Source of the DNA: Datisca glomerata
Lineage: Eukaryota > Streptophyta > Magnoliopsida > Cucurbitales > Datiscaceae
Direction: 5' to 3'
DNA: 64,000 nucleotides
Assembly: GCA_003255025.1 (NCBI GenBank)
Contig: QANY01002420.1
Coordinates: 310,001-374,000 of the forward strand
Positions 1 through 11,509 of the stretch are shown piece after piece. The notes under the pieces were generated by a model that was not told the DNA's origin, made no database searches, and was given only the letters and a program-made list of their open reading frames with translations. Made by a program: the position numbers and the translations under genes. Position 1 is the first letter of the stretch. Every line of letters begins with the position of its first letter.

Positions 1-1091
1 CAACAACAGCAGTTTGCATTACTTTAACAGGTGGGTATTCTCTTGTCCTTATGTCTATGTTCTTTGATGTATTGATTCTATCTGTACCAGGAGCTACACC
101 CACTAGATAATTTTGCCTTCTATCAAGATCTGAATCCCAAATTCTGTCATATGGGTCATCTGGGAACCTGAAAAAGCAACTTCCACAAATTCAAATGATG
201 GGGCATCATAAAGGTATCAACTTCTGCATTGAAACTAGTTTTTCTGCAGAAATACAGATCTGTGTCATTGTAATTTTACAGATATTTAGTTTCTAACAAA
301 AAAAAAGAAAAGGATCTTTAAGGGTATTACCGTATAGGATCGGTATTAGAAGCACCAAAGTTAACTCTAGCAGCTACTTGCATGAAAAACTTATCCTCAA
401 AATCAGTAGCATACATTGAAAGATTAAAGGGTCTCAACTCAAGAGTGGAAATAAATGGAGAACCAGTAATAGCACAGCAAATGCACACATCAATGGAATC
501 TGAGGGTGCCCTTATGATCATTTCCTTCACATAAACTCTTGAAGCATCAAAGATAGTCACAGTTGTCCACTTAGTTGTATCCAAGTAGAGCTGAAATTTT
601 GGTAATGTGTCTTCATTTTTAAAACTGCCATACTGAAATGTTGCTCGGACTAAGTATCTCCTCCTCTCCTTAGTGCTTAAAGTGTAACAATACTTCCTGT
701 TGTCTATGGGAAAGTCACGGCGGGTCTGATATTGAATCAAGTTTCCATTTGGGTTTTCTACTTCTACTGATCTTCCATTGTTCATGATTTTTCTGTCTGA
801 TATCCATGACAGCCCTGTACTTGGGTCAGTGTAGTCCCTTGTGCCTCCACAGTCTATACTGATGAACTCTGCACAAATAATTACACATAAAACTCATAGC
901 CAAATTCAAATTTTCAGCTTGTAGTTCTGTCTAATTCTACTGTACAGCATCAATAGTCGTTTTTGTCGTTTCAAAAAAGAAAAAAAGAGAGAAAAGAGTT
1001 AGGGGATGAAGAAGAACATACCTTTAACTTGGGAGAAGACAGAAGGTAGAAAGAAGAGAAAGAAAAGAAGAAAACTGGGAAGTGAACCCAT
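1..1091 (-). CDS. Malectin-like/LRR receptor-like protein kinase, 5' part (runs off the window)
   Basis: Three exons read leftwards: 1022-1091, 331-868 and 1-167 (continuing beyond the window). The start at 1091 gives MGSLPSFLLFFLFFLPSVFS, a short hydrophobic signal peptide, and joins in frame over a GT-AG intron to EFISIDCGG, the usual opening of a plant malectin-like domain. Further motifs are RRYLVRATFQYG, a beta-rich stretch with TFFD-type elements degenerate, and RFPDDPYDRIWDSD in exon 3. Splice phases are consistent (70 nt, then 538 nt ending in CG, then G). In this family the malectin-like ectodomain is followed by LRRs, one membrane helix and a cytosolic Ser/Thr kinase, none of which is inside the window. 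The best family match from memory is the Arabidopsis At2g37050 type. It is a presumed plasma-membrane receptor; ligand unknown. A frame 971-1213 overlapping exon 1 is not the coding frame. Confidence 0.88.
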
Positions 1092-2389
1092 TGAAGATCA
1101 GATATAATAAGGGAGAAGGATACTTCTGATGATAATTTCAGCGTTAAGCATTTTTTCTGGTGATGGGTATGCAGTAAGCTAAAACTTTTTTTCTGATTGA
1201 TGAGTTTGTCCACTGTTCATTCACGTCCGTATGTTGGTGGTTTTGATTTTGGAATCTTTTCTTTTTAAATTAATTTATAAAAAAATCAGGTTTGCCTTTT
1301 GTTTTTATTTTCCTTCGTAGCAGAGTGGAACACAACACAAGCTCAAGCCAAGAAAAAGAAGATAATTAACTTGAAAAATTGAAATCATTTCATTCTTTCT
1401 TTTTTGCAATTGTAATTTATTAAATCATGGATTTGTTGTTGTATAGTCCTGCTCCATAAATTTCACTTTAAATTATCTAATGGTAGATCAACTTTCGATA
1501 CCCATCTAATATCATAAATTTTCTTGTTGTATTGCGACAAAGAAATAAAAGTTTTAATAAAAAGAAGGAAATCATGCAAAATGAATATTGTTATGATTAT
1601 GATGGGTTGGAAATGGATGAGCAAAACACCCTTCTCCATGAATAATTATTCTATCTACCGGCCATAATGTGTCTAGTAGTTATGATCGTTGAATTAAAAT
1701 ATCAACGGTCAAGATTTTTTATTTAATTTAAAAAATTAATTTTTTAATTGTTATATCTAATAGATAAAATCGTTTAGATTTAAATCAACGAATCAAATTT
1801 TCATAATAAGAGAGCCAATAACATTGTGGACGACATTTTACATAATTTTTTCTTTTCCATGCAAAAAATTAAAAAGAAAAAGATAAAGAATTGAAAAGGA
1901 ATGATTTGGGTGGAAATAAAATAAGCTTCATAGCTTTAGTTTACTTTTGGTTTTTGGTTACATGAAATCTCCTTTTTCGTCCCTTTTGTTACCCACTTGT
2001 CTTTAGCTTTACCTTAGCTTTGAAAAAAGTATGCAAATGAGAGGCCCCACCTTTCAATTTAAACAGGAATCAGAACACCTGTTTGACCCCACTTCCCCAT
2101 TTAGATTCTTTACAAAAAATTATTCCATTTGATAAATTTTAAAATTTCTACCAGAATTAGAAATAAGGTGAAGTTAACGCTCAATTAAATTAGCAAAATT
2201 TTACCATATAATTTGAGTCATTAAAATTTCTTGGATGAAATTTAATTTATAAATTAGAGAATTTTGAATCATTGTCCACTTGTTTGTTATGTCCATTAAA
2301 GAAAGCTGCAAGCTATCATGTGAGGGGAATGTTAAAGAATTGATTCAAATATATAAGTTAGCCTTCAACAATTTAAATTTTTCGGTTAG
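1092..2389. other. Upstream region of the receptor kinase gene
   Basis: Very AT-rich DNA without a coding frame I can support. It must contain the 5' UTR and promoter of the gene starting at 1091. I found no convincing unique TATA box among many AT runs, and no repeat family I recognise. Confidence 0.4.
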
Positions 2390-2533
2390 TTGCCAATATG
2401 ATACAATTTGTTTATAGATAGCCGGACACTTCCCATCTGAGGATCTAGATTATTTGTTTGGTTGCCAATATGATACAATTTGTTTATAGATAGCCGGACA
2501 CTTCCCATCTGAGGATTCAGATTATTTGTTGTA
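2390..2533. repeat. 72-bp direct tandem duplication
   Basis: The block beginning TTGCCAATATGATACAATTT near 2390 recurs 72 bases on, at 2462, through GCCGGACACTTCCCATCTGA and GATTATTTGTT. The two units are almost identical; near the end one reads GGATCTAGA and the other GGATTCAGA. The near-identity suggests a recent duplication. Confidence 0.85.
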
Positions 2534-4233
2534 AAAAGTCCAATGACAAGAGGAAGTTGGATATGGTCTGTTCAGTCTGGTCTAAACAAATCATATCAAC
2601 TAAAGAAGAAAAAGAAAAAATATATTAATATTTTAATAAAAATAGTTAGGTTAGATCTGATCCATTCAGAATTTAGTGAACAGTCAGATCTAGTTGTAAC
2701 TACTGTCTTTACTTAATAATAGTAAAAGCTCCACTTCCCCATCTCAATAGTCATCAATGTCAGCACTCAGAATTCAGATTATTTTGCTTTTTTTTTGTCA
2801 AGGGAGAGGGGGATACAACGTAGACTTTGAATCTCTGATCTTAAGATTAAAAACTTCACATATAATTACTTGATATAAAATAACCGGTTAAAATCCAGAT
2901 TATTTGAAATGGTCTTAATCATGAAATTAGTACCATGATTCTTTGGGATTTCCTTTCCCTTTCCACATCCCTGTTGTGATTGTTTGGCCATGCTTGCTTT
3001 GTTCCATTGTGCCTTCAATCTTTTGACCAAAAGAAAGAGAAAAAGAAAGTACCAGTTGTTACATGTGCAATAATGCAATTGTTTCAGTTTCTGTTCAATA
3101 GCATAAAAAGCGTCAACCTAATTTGTCAGCTTATGGGTTTGAGAGTCACTTAACCTTTGTTTCTAACTTAGAGAGAATCATGCAGTATCCATCCATGCAA
3201 TGCATGCATCATCTAGATTCTCTGTTATTGGAAGTTTAGTAACTGAGCGGACAAGATCTCTTAAGTAAAAAAATTAAATTAAATAATAAAATTTTAATAT
3301 AAAAATAATTGGGTCAATTTTGATCTATCTAAATCTAATTGAACTATCGAATCTGACATAATTACAATACATGTCGTTGCTTAGTAATAACAAAGGCTCC
3401 ACTCATTATTATGCATATTGTGGTCCCAATGTCAATCAAATAGTGAAGTGTTTAATAAAATATTTTAAGACATGTGACAGTAAATTTTATATGAGAATCT
3501 AAAAAATGATCAACGAGTCGAGATGTTTTCATGTGGATGGAGTTCATTTCCATCTTTGTTAATTATACAATCGGTTGTCCTATAGACATTCAAAAAGCAT
3601 AAACTCAACTTGTTAGGCCTAGTATATGTCAGTCATATTCATTTCCAAATTTTCAATGTTCTCAAGGGACATTTCTTTATTAATGATAGGATATTGTACA
3701 AACAGGGAATGAGAGAGTTGGGAAGCGAGATAAAAAAGAGTGATTCAAAAAAATATTGCTCTCCATAAATATGTTACTTGTATTCTTTCATATTATTTGA
3801 TGATGCATATACATTTTTTTTAAAACTATAATGATTATTTCGTTAAATGTTAAATATATTTAATCAAAAAAAGTTATATATAAGGGGTATACTCAATGAG
3901 ATACTGGGCGATGCCAGCAATTTTATAGAAGGGTGGGAAATTTTTTTCCAAACTTCATGTTATTTAACGTAATAATAAATAAAAAATATTTTATACAATT
4001 TGGTGGTTTTAAAAATTTGAGTGATACAAATAGTATATTATTCAGTTATTTACGAATTTCATGAGGACGTGTAATATACAAATTTTATAATTTTATAAAT
4101 TTAAAGGCTGTAAGTAATATAGAATTTTATAAATTTATAAATTGAAAGGGGGACAAAAAGTAGATTAGTGGAAAGTTTTATACATTTTATATAAAAAAAT
4201 TATAGATATTATTAAAAAAACATAATCAAATGG
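2534..4233. other. Intergenic AT-rich DNA, nothing recognised
   Basis: No gene, RNA or recognisable element. Short frames at 2866-3078 have no familiar motif and are rejected. The region ends at the GCAAT target duplication of the copia element (4234-4238). Confidence 0.5.
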
Positions 4234-4238
4234 GCAAT

Positions 4239-4447
4239 TGAAGAATAGAGAGAAATAGAGAAGAAGGCTTTCTTGTACTAACTTCGTATAGTACATCATT
4301 GGGTGATTCTTACAGAGAGAGATAAAACTTCTATACTAAATAGACAGAAAAGGAAGACTAACTAACCAACAGAATATAGGTCAACACAAATAACGAAATT
4401 ACAAAAAAGTCCTTTAATAAAACATATTATATCTATATCATCTAATA
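4239..4447 (-). repeat. 3' LTR of copia copy 1
   Basis: 209 bp from TGAAGAATAGAGAG to ATCTAATA; aligned by eye with 14634-14857, the LTR of copy 2 (shared ACTAACTTCGTATA, GGAAGACTAACTAACC, TATATCTATATCATCTAATA). Both LTRs end in TA rather than CA on the plus strand. Confidence 0.88.
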
Positions 4448-5990
4448 CCCTCCCTCAAAATCAAGTCTGGTAAAGACATGAGTTTGCTTCGAATAACACT
4501 AAATCTAGCAGCTGAAAGAACCTTTGTAAAGATCTCTGCCAATTGATCTAAAGTAGCCACATAATGGAGAGTAAGATCTTTCTGAATTACCCTTTTACAA
4601 ATAAAATGATAGCTTATCTCAATATGCTTTGTTTGAGCATGAAATAACGGGTTAGAAGCAAGATTCATGGTTGAGATGTTGTCATGCCAAAGCTGAGGAG
4701 GATGAAAAAGAAATACATGTAAGTCAAAAAGTAGTTGTCGAATCCAAGACAACTCAGTAGCCGTGATAGCAAGGGCTTTATGCTCGGCTTCAGTGGATGA
4801 TCCTGATATTGTAGGTTGCTTCTTAGCAGTCCAAGATATAACATTTGAACCCCAAAAGACAACATTACTAGTAGTTGAGTGACAGTCCATGGCATCTCCA
4901 GCCCAATCAGAGTTACAAAAAGTAGTGAAAGTCATTGAACCAACACGAAAATGTAAACCAGAATCAAGAGTGCCCTTAAGATACATAAGTGTCCTTTTAA
5001 TAGCAGCAAAATGTAAAGTAATAGGAGCATGCATATATTGACAGGACTTTGTTGACTGCATAAGCTAAATCAGGCCTAGTAGATGTCAAATACTATAAAC
5101 AATCAACTAGACTCTTATAGGTAAATAGATCAGAATATGGTGAATCATTACAGTCCGAGTAATGTTTCATAGAGCATGATGTCTTGCAGGGTTTAGCCTC
5201 GGACATATTTGATTTCAGTAATAAGTCTCGAGCATGCTTCTCTTACTTAACAAGAATTCCATCAGTAGTGTCATGTATTTCCAAACCAAGAAAAAAACTT
5301 TAAAGGACCCAGATCAAACATTTCAAATTCAGATTTTAGTTGAGAAATGAGAGAATCAATAAAGGTAAGATCATTCCTAATAAAAATTATATCATCAACA
5401 TATAAGAGCATATATGTGAGAGATAAAACAACATACATAACAAACAAATAAGTATTTACTGAGGAAGCCGCAAAGTCTAAAGTGTGAAGATGAGAAGTAA
5501 ACCTAACGAACCATGCGCGTGGGGCTTGTGTAAGACCATATAAAGACTTATGGAGCTTGTAAACATGATGAGGAGAAGAATGGTCTACAAATCCAGGGGT
5601 TGTACCATATAAACTTCTTCTTGTAAAGGACCATGTAAAAATCATTTTTTACATCCAACTGCCTCATAGACCATTTATATTGCACTGCTAAAGACAGAAC
5701 CAATCTTATAGTTGTGTGTTTAATGGCAGGACTAAAGGTTTCATCAAAGTCAAGGCCAGACTATTGAGGAAAGTCTTTAGTAACCAATCTAGCTTGTAAC
5801 GAGATATTGAGCCATCAAGATTATATTTCAGCTTAAACACCCATTTACAACCAATAACAATCTTATTATGTGGTAAAATAGTCAAGGACTATGTACCTTG
5901 TTACGGAAGAGTAGAGAACTCTTCAACCATAGCTGCTCTCCAAGCTAGAAACTTATATGCTTGTGTATAAGAGGTAGGTTTAGTATTTAC
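4448..5990 (-). pseudogene. Copia RT-RNase H, broken
   Basis: The RNase H region (4448-5061) reads CNSDWAGDAMDCHST, SWTAKKQPTISGSSTEAEHK and KHIEISYHFI, the copia RNase H signatures with the DxD/E and STEAE elements. The RT region (5271-5645) contains [17 protein letters not shown] and the catalytic LLYVDDIIF. The next piece towards the N-terminus (about 5650-5990, including the region matching 12700-13000) is the RT N-terminal part and is out of frame. In an intact element this is one polyprotein segment that copies RNA to cDNA in the virus-like particle. Several frameshifts and stops separate the pieces. Confidence 0.85.
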
Positions 5991-6210
5991 AACAGTTTAT
6001 GCTTTCTCTTTTAAAAATTCTTGATTTATCTCTAGTTTGCATGGGATGGACATTATTCATAATAGACACATGTGTAGTAGGAGTAGATGAGAAAATAGTA
6101 GGTGCATTAGAAGAAATAGTAGGTAAAATAGTATGTGGAGCTGGAGAAACAATAGGTGGAGTTGAAGAAATTGTAGGTGAAGCTGAAGCTGGTTGGGCTT
6201 CAGCTGAACA

Positions 6211-6700
6211 TTATGGAACATAGGGAAGAATATTGAAAAAAGTTAATATGGAAGGTTCTAAGGTAGAAGATGAAGAGTGAGACAGGACAACTACTTGAGA
6301 AGTGTAAGAAGCAGATTTAGTGGCAAAGGGAAAACGTGTTTCATAAAAAATAACATTTCTAGAAACTAACATCTTATGAGAAAGGGTGGGAAGATAACTA
6401 ACACATGTGTGTGTTATAAGTAAGTTTTGTCCATTGTCCACTAAAACTCCATCTTCACCATTGTATTCACTTATAAGATTGAGATAAGAGAGATATGATG
6501 TTAAGTGTGCATTACATCCAGTGTCACTGAGCCAAAAGGTTGAATTTGTTGAAGCATGATTTACAGAAGCTGCCATTGTAGTAAGTTGAGATGGTGGATG
6601 CCTGCCTTGATAGGAGTAGTTCATACGATTGTAGCAGTCCAAGGCACTGTGACCTATCCTCATACATATCTGACAATAATTTTTCCTCTAAAACCATTCC
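6211..6700 (-). pseudogene. Copia zinc knuckle and aspartic protease, with integrase deletion scar
   Basis: Reading leftwards, a zinc-knuckle tail RIGHSALDCYNR (part of a CCHC box whose first cysteines are just upstream) leads to the protease motif WLSDTGCNAHLT, a DTG-type catalytic aspartate. The frame then reaches LPTLSHKMLVSRNVIFYETR without any GAG-pre-integrase domain or DDE integrase core. This join is what an internal deletion of the integrase would leave. Copy 2 lost about 60 bp at the same place. Confidence 0.75.
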
Positions 6701-6779
6701 CATTTGAATTAGGCATAGAAGCATTAGAGAACTACCCTTGAGTAGGTGATGCAGGGTGAAAGGTATTGAAAGAAGAAGA

Positions 6780-7440
6780 ACAGTCTGGTGTTGGGATTAG
6801 ACCTCTACCACTAAATGAACTTCTTCATCTACCATTAAAACCCTTTGCTAAATTAAAACCTCTTACACAACCAGTGTTCCTATCTCTCTGAAAAATTGGA
6901 TTAGAACCTCTTTCGAAAGTTAGATTGAGCAGCAAACATAGCCATTGGTTGAACGGAAGGGTCCGAGTGTTTGTGTTGGCATTCTAAAGATTTCTCTTCT
7001 CATTTCAAAAATACGTGTAATTCCTCTAGAGATAGGTCTAGTACGAGTTCCTATAGAAGCCTTTAGGGCATTATAGTCCATTGGAAGCCCATTTATGGTG
7101 TAGATCATTAGGTCCCCATCATCAATCAAAACAGAACTTGCTGTCAATTTATCTTTTATTTCCTTTATACGTTGAACATAAGAATAAATTGATTCATTTG
7201 CTTTCTTAGTTAAAGATTGTAAAACTGACTTTAAATCCAATACATTGGTTCTAGACAAAGAAGAAAATCTCCTTTCAATAGACTCCCAAACTTGTCTAAG
7301 AGTTTGATCAAAATAATTAAGGCCTGATCTTGAGCTATCCAAGAATCATACTTTGGATTAATTTGAGATATAAGCTCATCTTTATAATTACAGATGAAAT
7401 TATGTGGGCAAGCGATTGTACCATCAACAAAATCAAATGC
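6780..7440 (-). pseudogene. Copia gag (UBN2-type), broken
   Basis: Minus-strand gag, best preserved as VWESIERRFSSLSRTNVLDL, YVQRIKEIKDKL and IYTINGLPMDYNALKASI, typical of UBN2/Retrotran_gag_2 capsid domains. Copy 2 retains SLCCWNQTARLVWESI, where copy 1 lost 44 bases. Short GRG-type RNA-binding repeats are visible in copy 2 at 13720-13790. Confidence 0.8.
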
Positions 7441-7672
7441 AAAATATGCCTAAGTATGGCTGAGATATGATATTTTTATAATACAAAATTGCTTGAGTCT
7501 AACCTTTCTTAAACTAGGTTGCGAATATTTGACAAAAAAAATAAAAGATTGAGTTGAAGAAACTATTGAGTAGGAAGAAACGACGAAAGTAGAGGATGAT
7601 GAAGTCGAAGAAGAAGAAGCCATTTTAGACGCGTGTCTAAGCTGGCTCTGATACCATGAAGAATAAAGAGAA

Positions 7673-8743
7673 GGCCAAACACAAAACCATGACAATTTGG
7701 TGTGCATAAACAAAACGTAGGAAGCGTCCTTAAAAATGGACTCTTGATGCCCCCCCCACTCCATGTAAACTAGTACAAATATTATCCTTAGGAACTACAG
7801 AAATTGACCATAATCTCTCTCTTACCATTATAATCAAACAATCAAAAATCAATTTAGAGCCCCTAAGCTTCCCTTGAAATGGTTTCATGTTCCTTTCTAT
7901 ATATCAATATGCATTAAACTGAACAAGTGAACAATAGATTAACAAGTGTTAAAGTTAAGGATATCCTGACTGTGATTTGAAGCACCCAAAAAGGTGATTT
8001 GCTCACGACATAACCCTTTGAAGGCAAGACCACACTTGCTCACCATGAAATCCAATAGCTTCATGATTTCTGTACAATAGTAGAAGACATGATCTATATT
8101 GTCTCCGCCTTGGACACAAAAGACACAGGGCGTCGAGTGTAGGACATTTCTTCTGTTACTGTACATAAACCAGGAAGCTACTGAACTTCAAATTACATTC
8201 ACTTATTCTTTCTCCTCTTTAATATTGTACTTTTAAAAAATTGAATATCGAAGAGATGAAAGAATATGAAATATAGTTAGTAGTCCCATGTAGGTCGTAT
8301 AAAGATTTTATTTTGACCTCAAGGCTGTGTTTTTTTAAGTCTTGGATTGTACCTTGTAGTTTGTATTTTCAAATGCTTTGGCAATGTATTTATGAAATTT
8401 TATTATAGACAATTTCAAAACCTCAACCTTGATTTTTTTCCCTAGATTTCTAAACAAAAATGATATTGTCTAATAAAAGTGGGGAGTCAAATCTTTCCAC
8501 CCAATGAGATCAGATCATCACTTCAAAAATAAATATGTGTAAGGGTAAAAGGAAAACTGTTGATGCGAAAAATATGTCAGCATTGACTGTTGATGGGACC
8601 GTCACACGTCGCTAGATGATTCATCTAAGGGTCTGTAAAAATCAAGAACAATCATGAAAGTAGTAGGCAGAGCACCGAGGTGGTGCCCTACCTAATGCAC
8701 TTCGACGATCGTTTTAGTAGAATGTTTAAAGAAAAGTAGCAGT
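7673..8743. repeat. Duplicated flank, copy 1 (matches about 14918-15985)
   Basis: From GGCCAAACACAAAACCATGAC onwards this 1.07-kb block parallels the sequence from about 14928, sharing GACAATTTGGTGTG, CACTTGCTCA and GGCAGAGCACCGAGGT. It carries the LINE zinc-binding fragment (7939-8166). It is broken on the right by the solo LTR at 8744; the match resumes at about 10208. Confidence 0.82.
7939..8166 (-). pseudogene. LINE reverse-transcriptase zinc-binding (zf-RVT) fragment
   Basis: The 75-residue minus frame has CVFCVQGGDNIDHVFYYC, fitting the C-x2-C...H-x5-C pattern of the zf-RVT domain found C-terminal in plant LINE polyproteins (usual form CxLC...HLFxxC). Nothing else of the LINE is clear around it. 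A mutated counterpart lies at about 15200-15430 as part of the tandem duplication. The domain name is an inference from a short motif. Confidence 0.5.
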
Positions 8744-10202
8744 TGTAAGTAGGGTGTAAAAAATATTTATAAATGTTTAGTTATTTCTCCGATATTTTGT
8801 ATCACTAAATTTAATGAATGAATGAAATTTTTTTCTTTTAATTAAAGTATGTTTATAATTTACTCAAATCTTGAAACTATTGTCAACGTAAGAAGAGTAA
8901 AGATTGAGAGGTCTTCCAGACAAACTCTTCTCAAATATTTTAGAACATTATTCGTAGTCTTATGATCGACTGAGCAATCGAATTTGATTATGACTATTAG
9001 GTTGAACCAAAGAATGCCGGTTTTAGGGCATGTGAGTGAGGACTCTAACGATTGACCGAGACAATTCACTATTATGTCTTTCTTATTCACATTCAATAAA
9101 GGAGTTAAGAAAATAATAACAAGATGGGTAAAATGTTAATTTTACATCCTCGCTCTTGCTGCTGATATTCACGAAGGGTAAAATATTAAAATATGGACCA
9201 TGAAATAAAAGTGATTATTTACACCAATAGAAAAATGTAGTGTGCATGAATCGATAAGTGATTCGACATCGAACCTATAGTAAAGTCGTACGATGTCAGG
9301 ACTAAATAAGTCGAGAATTTATAGAGATAAATTAGTCGGGTATTTGAATCTTATAACTTTATTCATGTGAGTCAATTCGATCTCAAGAGTAACTCATGAA
9401 GACAAGAATAGAAGAAACAACATCAGTTGGACCAAAATGTGCTTTGAGCCAATATATATTTTTTGAACCCATATGTAATGGGTATTGTCACTTAATTAGT
9501 GAAGATCAATTAATTGATGTAAAAATTAATTAATTTATTATTTTTTAATTATTGGATAATTAATAAATAAAAATAATTAATTGATTGATGGAAATCAATT
9601 TTGGATTGATGAATTTAGATACAATATTGACTTTTAATGGAAGATGTAATTTTTGAAAATTATAAATATGGTGGTGAATTTTGGAAATTACACATATTTG
9701 GGGTGTGTGAAAATTTTAAAATTATTATATAAAATATGGCATTATGGTTGCCTCTCTAAGTGTGTTGACACAACCCTAATCACAAAGAGCAGAAAAAAGT
9801 TTCTCTCTCCCCCTCATTGCCGCCAAAATCACCAAAGGAAGAGAAAATTTTGATTTTTATTCTTTAGTTCTTTTGAGAGCCCACACTCAGTTCCTAACGA
9901 CGTCCTTGCGAAATATACTTCTGAATCTAACGAGTGTTTGTTGGTGCGAAGACTAATTGAAATTTTTGGATTTGAAGATCGAAAAAGGTGAAACATTTAA
10001 TAAGGATTTCAGCAATTCAGAAAGTCTCAATACAACGAAAATGTATAAATCGTTTCTACCTCTTTTGAATACGTTTAACCTTGTATGCATAATCAAATCT
10101 ATGGTTTTAATATTAAATTGGTTTATGTAAAAAATTTTGATATTCCGTTCACGAACCATTCGTGGTTCAATGATTTTTCTTCAAATTTTAAAACTCGATC
10201 CA
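8744..10202 (+). mobile_element. Probable solo LTR (about 1.46 kb)
   Basis: This block is absent from the paralogous copy, where flank 15970-16010 continues almost directly into the sequence matching 10208 onwards. It begins TGTAAG and ends GATCCA/GCA; GCAG occurs at both edges (8739-8742 and 10203-10206), a plausible remnant of a 5-bp target duplication. Its last 300 bp (ACTTCTGAATCTAACGAGTG, CGAACCATTCGTGG, CTCGATCCAGCA) match the LTR end at 63110-63427, which is followed by a primer site, so the polarity is plus. No internal region or partner LTR is present. The end coordinate is uncertain by about 3 bp. Confidence 0.65.
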
Positions 10203-11509
10203 GCAGCATGAGGATAATCATATATTTTTAATGATTTTCTGTATCAGTCAAACGTCTAGGTTCAATGTATATTCTTTTTTATTATGATAAGTAATGGAGA
10301 TATTCATGAAAAATATTTTCTGATCAGGATATTTTGGTTATCATATTTAACAATCATTGTGATTACTCTTATAGATTTGATGTGTGTCTATCATTTTTTT
10401 ACGTGATTGATTATCATATTTTATCGTGACAAAAAAATTATATCAACTTTTCAAATAATCACGATTCTAAATATGAGATTAAGGTTCTGTTAAAATTTTC
10501 GTCAAAACTAACCATAAAAGTCACTCGCCACAAATGTGCATTAAAAAATTCGACATTGTAGGGGAGGGGAAGCTCTTCGCGACCCCTAGCCATTAAAGTT
10601 CACGGAAGGATTTTCTAAATTATGTGTTGATTAAACCTCTCAATTTGTAGAAGAAAGAAATGGAATACCAGGAGAAGAAAGGGTTAGAAGGCACATGATT
10701 GGATTTGCCACTGAATCACCATGGCAACTTGAAGGGTGCTTTCAGCGACTCTTTGTGATGGCGAAGGGTTAAAAAACAAGCTAGTTTTCAATTTTTATTT
10801 GGGTTTTGGTGTTCTGCAGATCCAACTTTTTCCTGGGAAAAGTTGCAATTTCTTTCCTTTCTCTGAAGATGCGGTCGGTATCAGATTTTCATTTTCCTCC
10901 TTTTTGTTTCCTTAAATAATTCTTCTGCAATTTATTGAGTGGCCTACAGTGAATTGAGTTGCGTGAGCTCATTTGGGCTTAATTTGTCGTAGGGATCATG
11001 TGTTTGGAGTTTATGATATGTATCAATGGCAGTGATGGATCCTTTATTATTCTGAATCTCATTTTGTTACTGAGTATTTATGGCCGATTCAATCGAATTA
11101 GTAGATTGCGTCTTTCAATTGTGATTTTTATGTGAATACCCATTACAGATCTTTCCCAGTTTCAGTCATTTGAAGAAGAAAGCCATCTTGGGTTGCTTTT
11201 ACCATTTCAAGATCTTAGGAAGATCGTTTGAGTTTGGAGGAACTTAAAAACTGATTCAAGATGATATCGACGAGCTCCCCCTCCCACTGCAATGTCGATA
11301 TTTTTTAAAGGAAGACACGTGACTTTTATGGTTATATTTTAAGGAAATTTTAACGGAATGTTATATTTTCTAATTTGATTAAAGTATAAAGATGTAAAAA
11401 TATAAAAGAAAATATAAGGATATAATTTATATTTTAGTTAAGGATAGAATTGTATTTTATATTTTAATCTTATAAAATAAAAATACAAAAATATAAAAAA
11501 TGGCAATTT
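10203..11509. other. Duplicated flank remnant, then unassigned sequence
   Basis: 10208-10500 matches 16026-16280 (GAGGATAATC..., TCAGTCAAACGTCTAGGTTC, GATATTTTGGTTATCAT). From about 10560 to 11320 is a less AT-rich segment with no counterpart in copy 2 and no convincing frame. It contains CTGCAG/GT-like splice signals but I could not build an exon. Function unknown. Confidence 0.4.

Larger units (their letters stand above)
4239..7672 (-). mobile_element. Ty1/copia retrotransposon, copy 1 (3' LTR to 5' LTR stub)
   Basis: Minus-strand copia remnant. On the minus strand the order is 5' LTR stub (about 7657-7672), tRNA-Met-type primer site (complement of TGGCTCTGATACCA, 7643-7656), gag, zinc knuckle, protease, RT, RNase H, polypurine tract GAGGGAGGG (about 4448-4458) and 3' LTR (4239-4447). 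The flank 4234-4238 is GCAAT, and the matching GCAAT lies at 14858-14862 next to the second copy, so the two were one insertion. The integrase core is missing: the protease-side frame runs directly into VSRNVIFYETRFPF, which normally lies C-terminal to the integrase. A 44-bp stretch in gag, present in copy 2, is absent here between TTGAT repeats. Many stops and frameshifts; not autonomous. Confidence 0.9.

Noticed and set aside
7450..7764. Minus frame of 104 residues, Ser-rich
   Set aside because: It spans the copia leader, primer site and flank; it is a chance frame.
9653..9853. Plus-strand 66-residue frame
   Set aside because: It lies within a solo LTR and has no motif; probably part of the LTR transcript leader.
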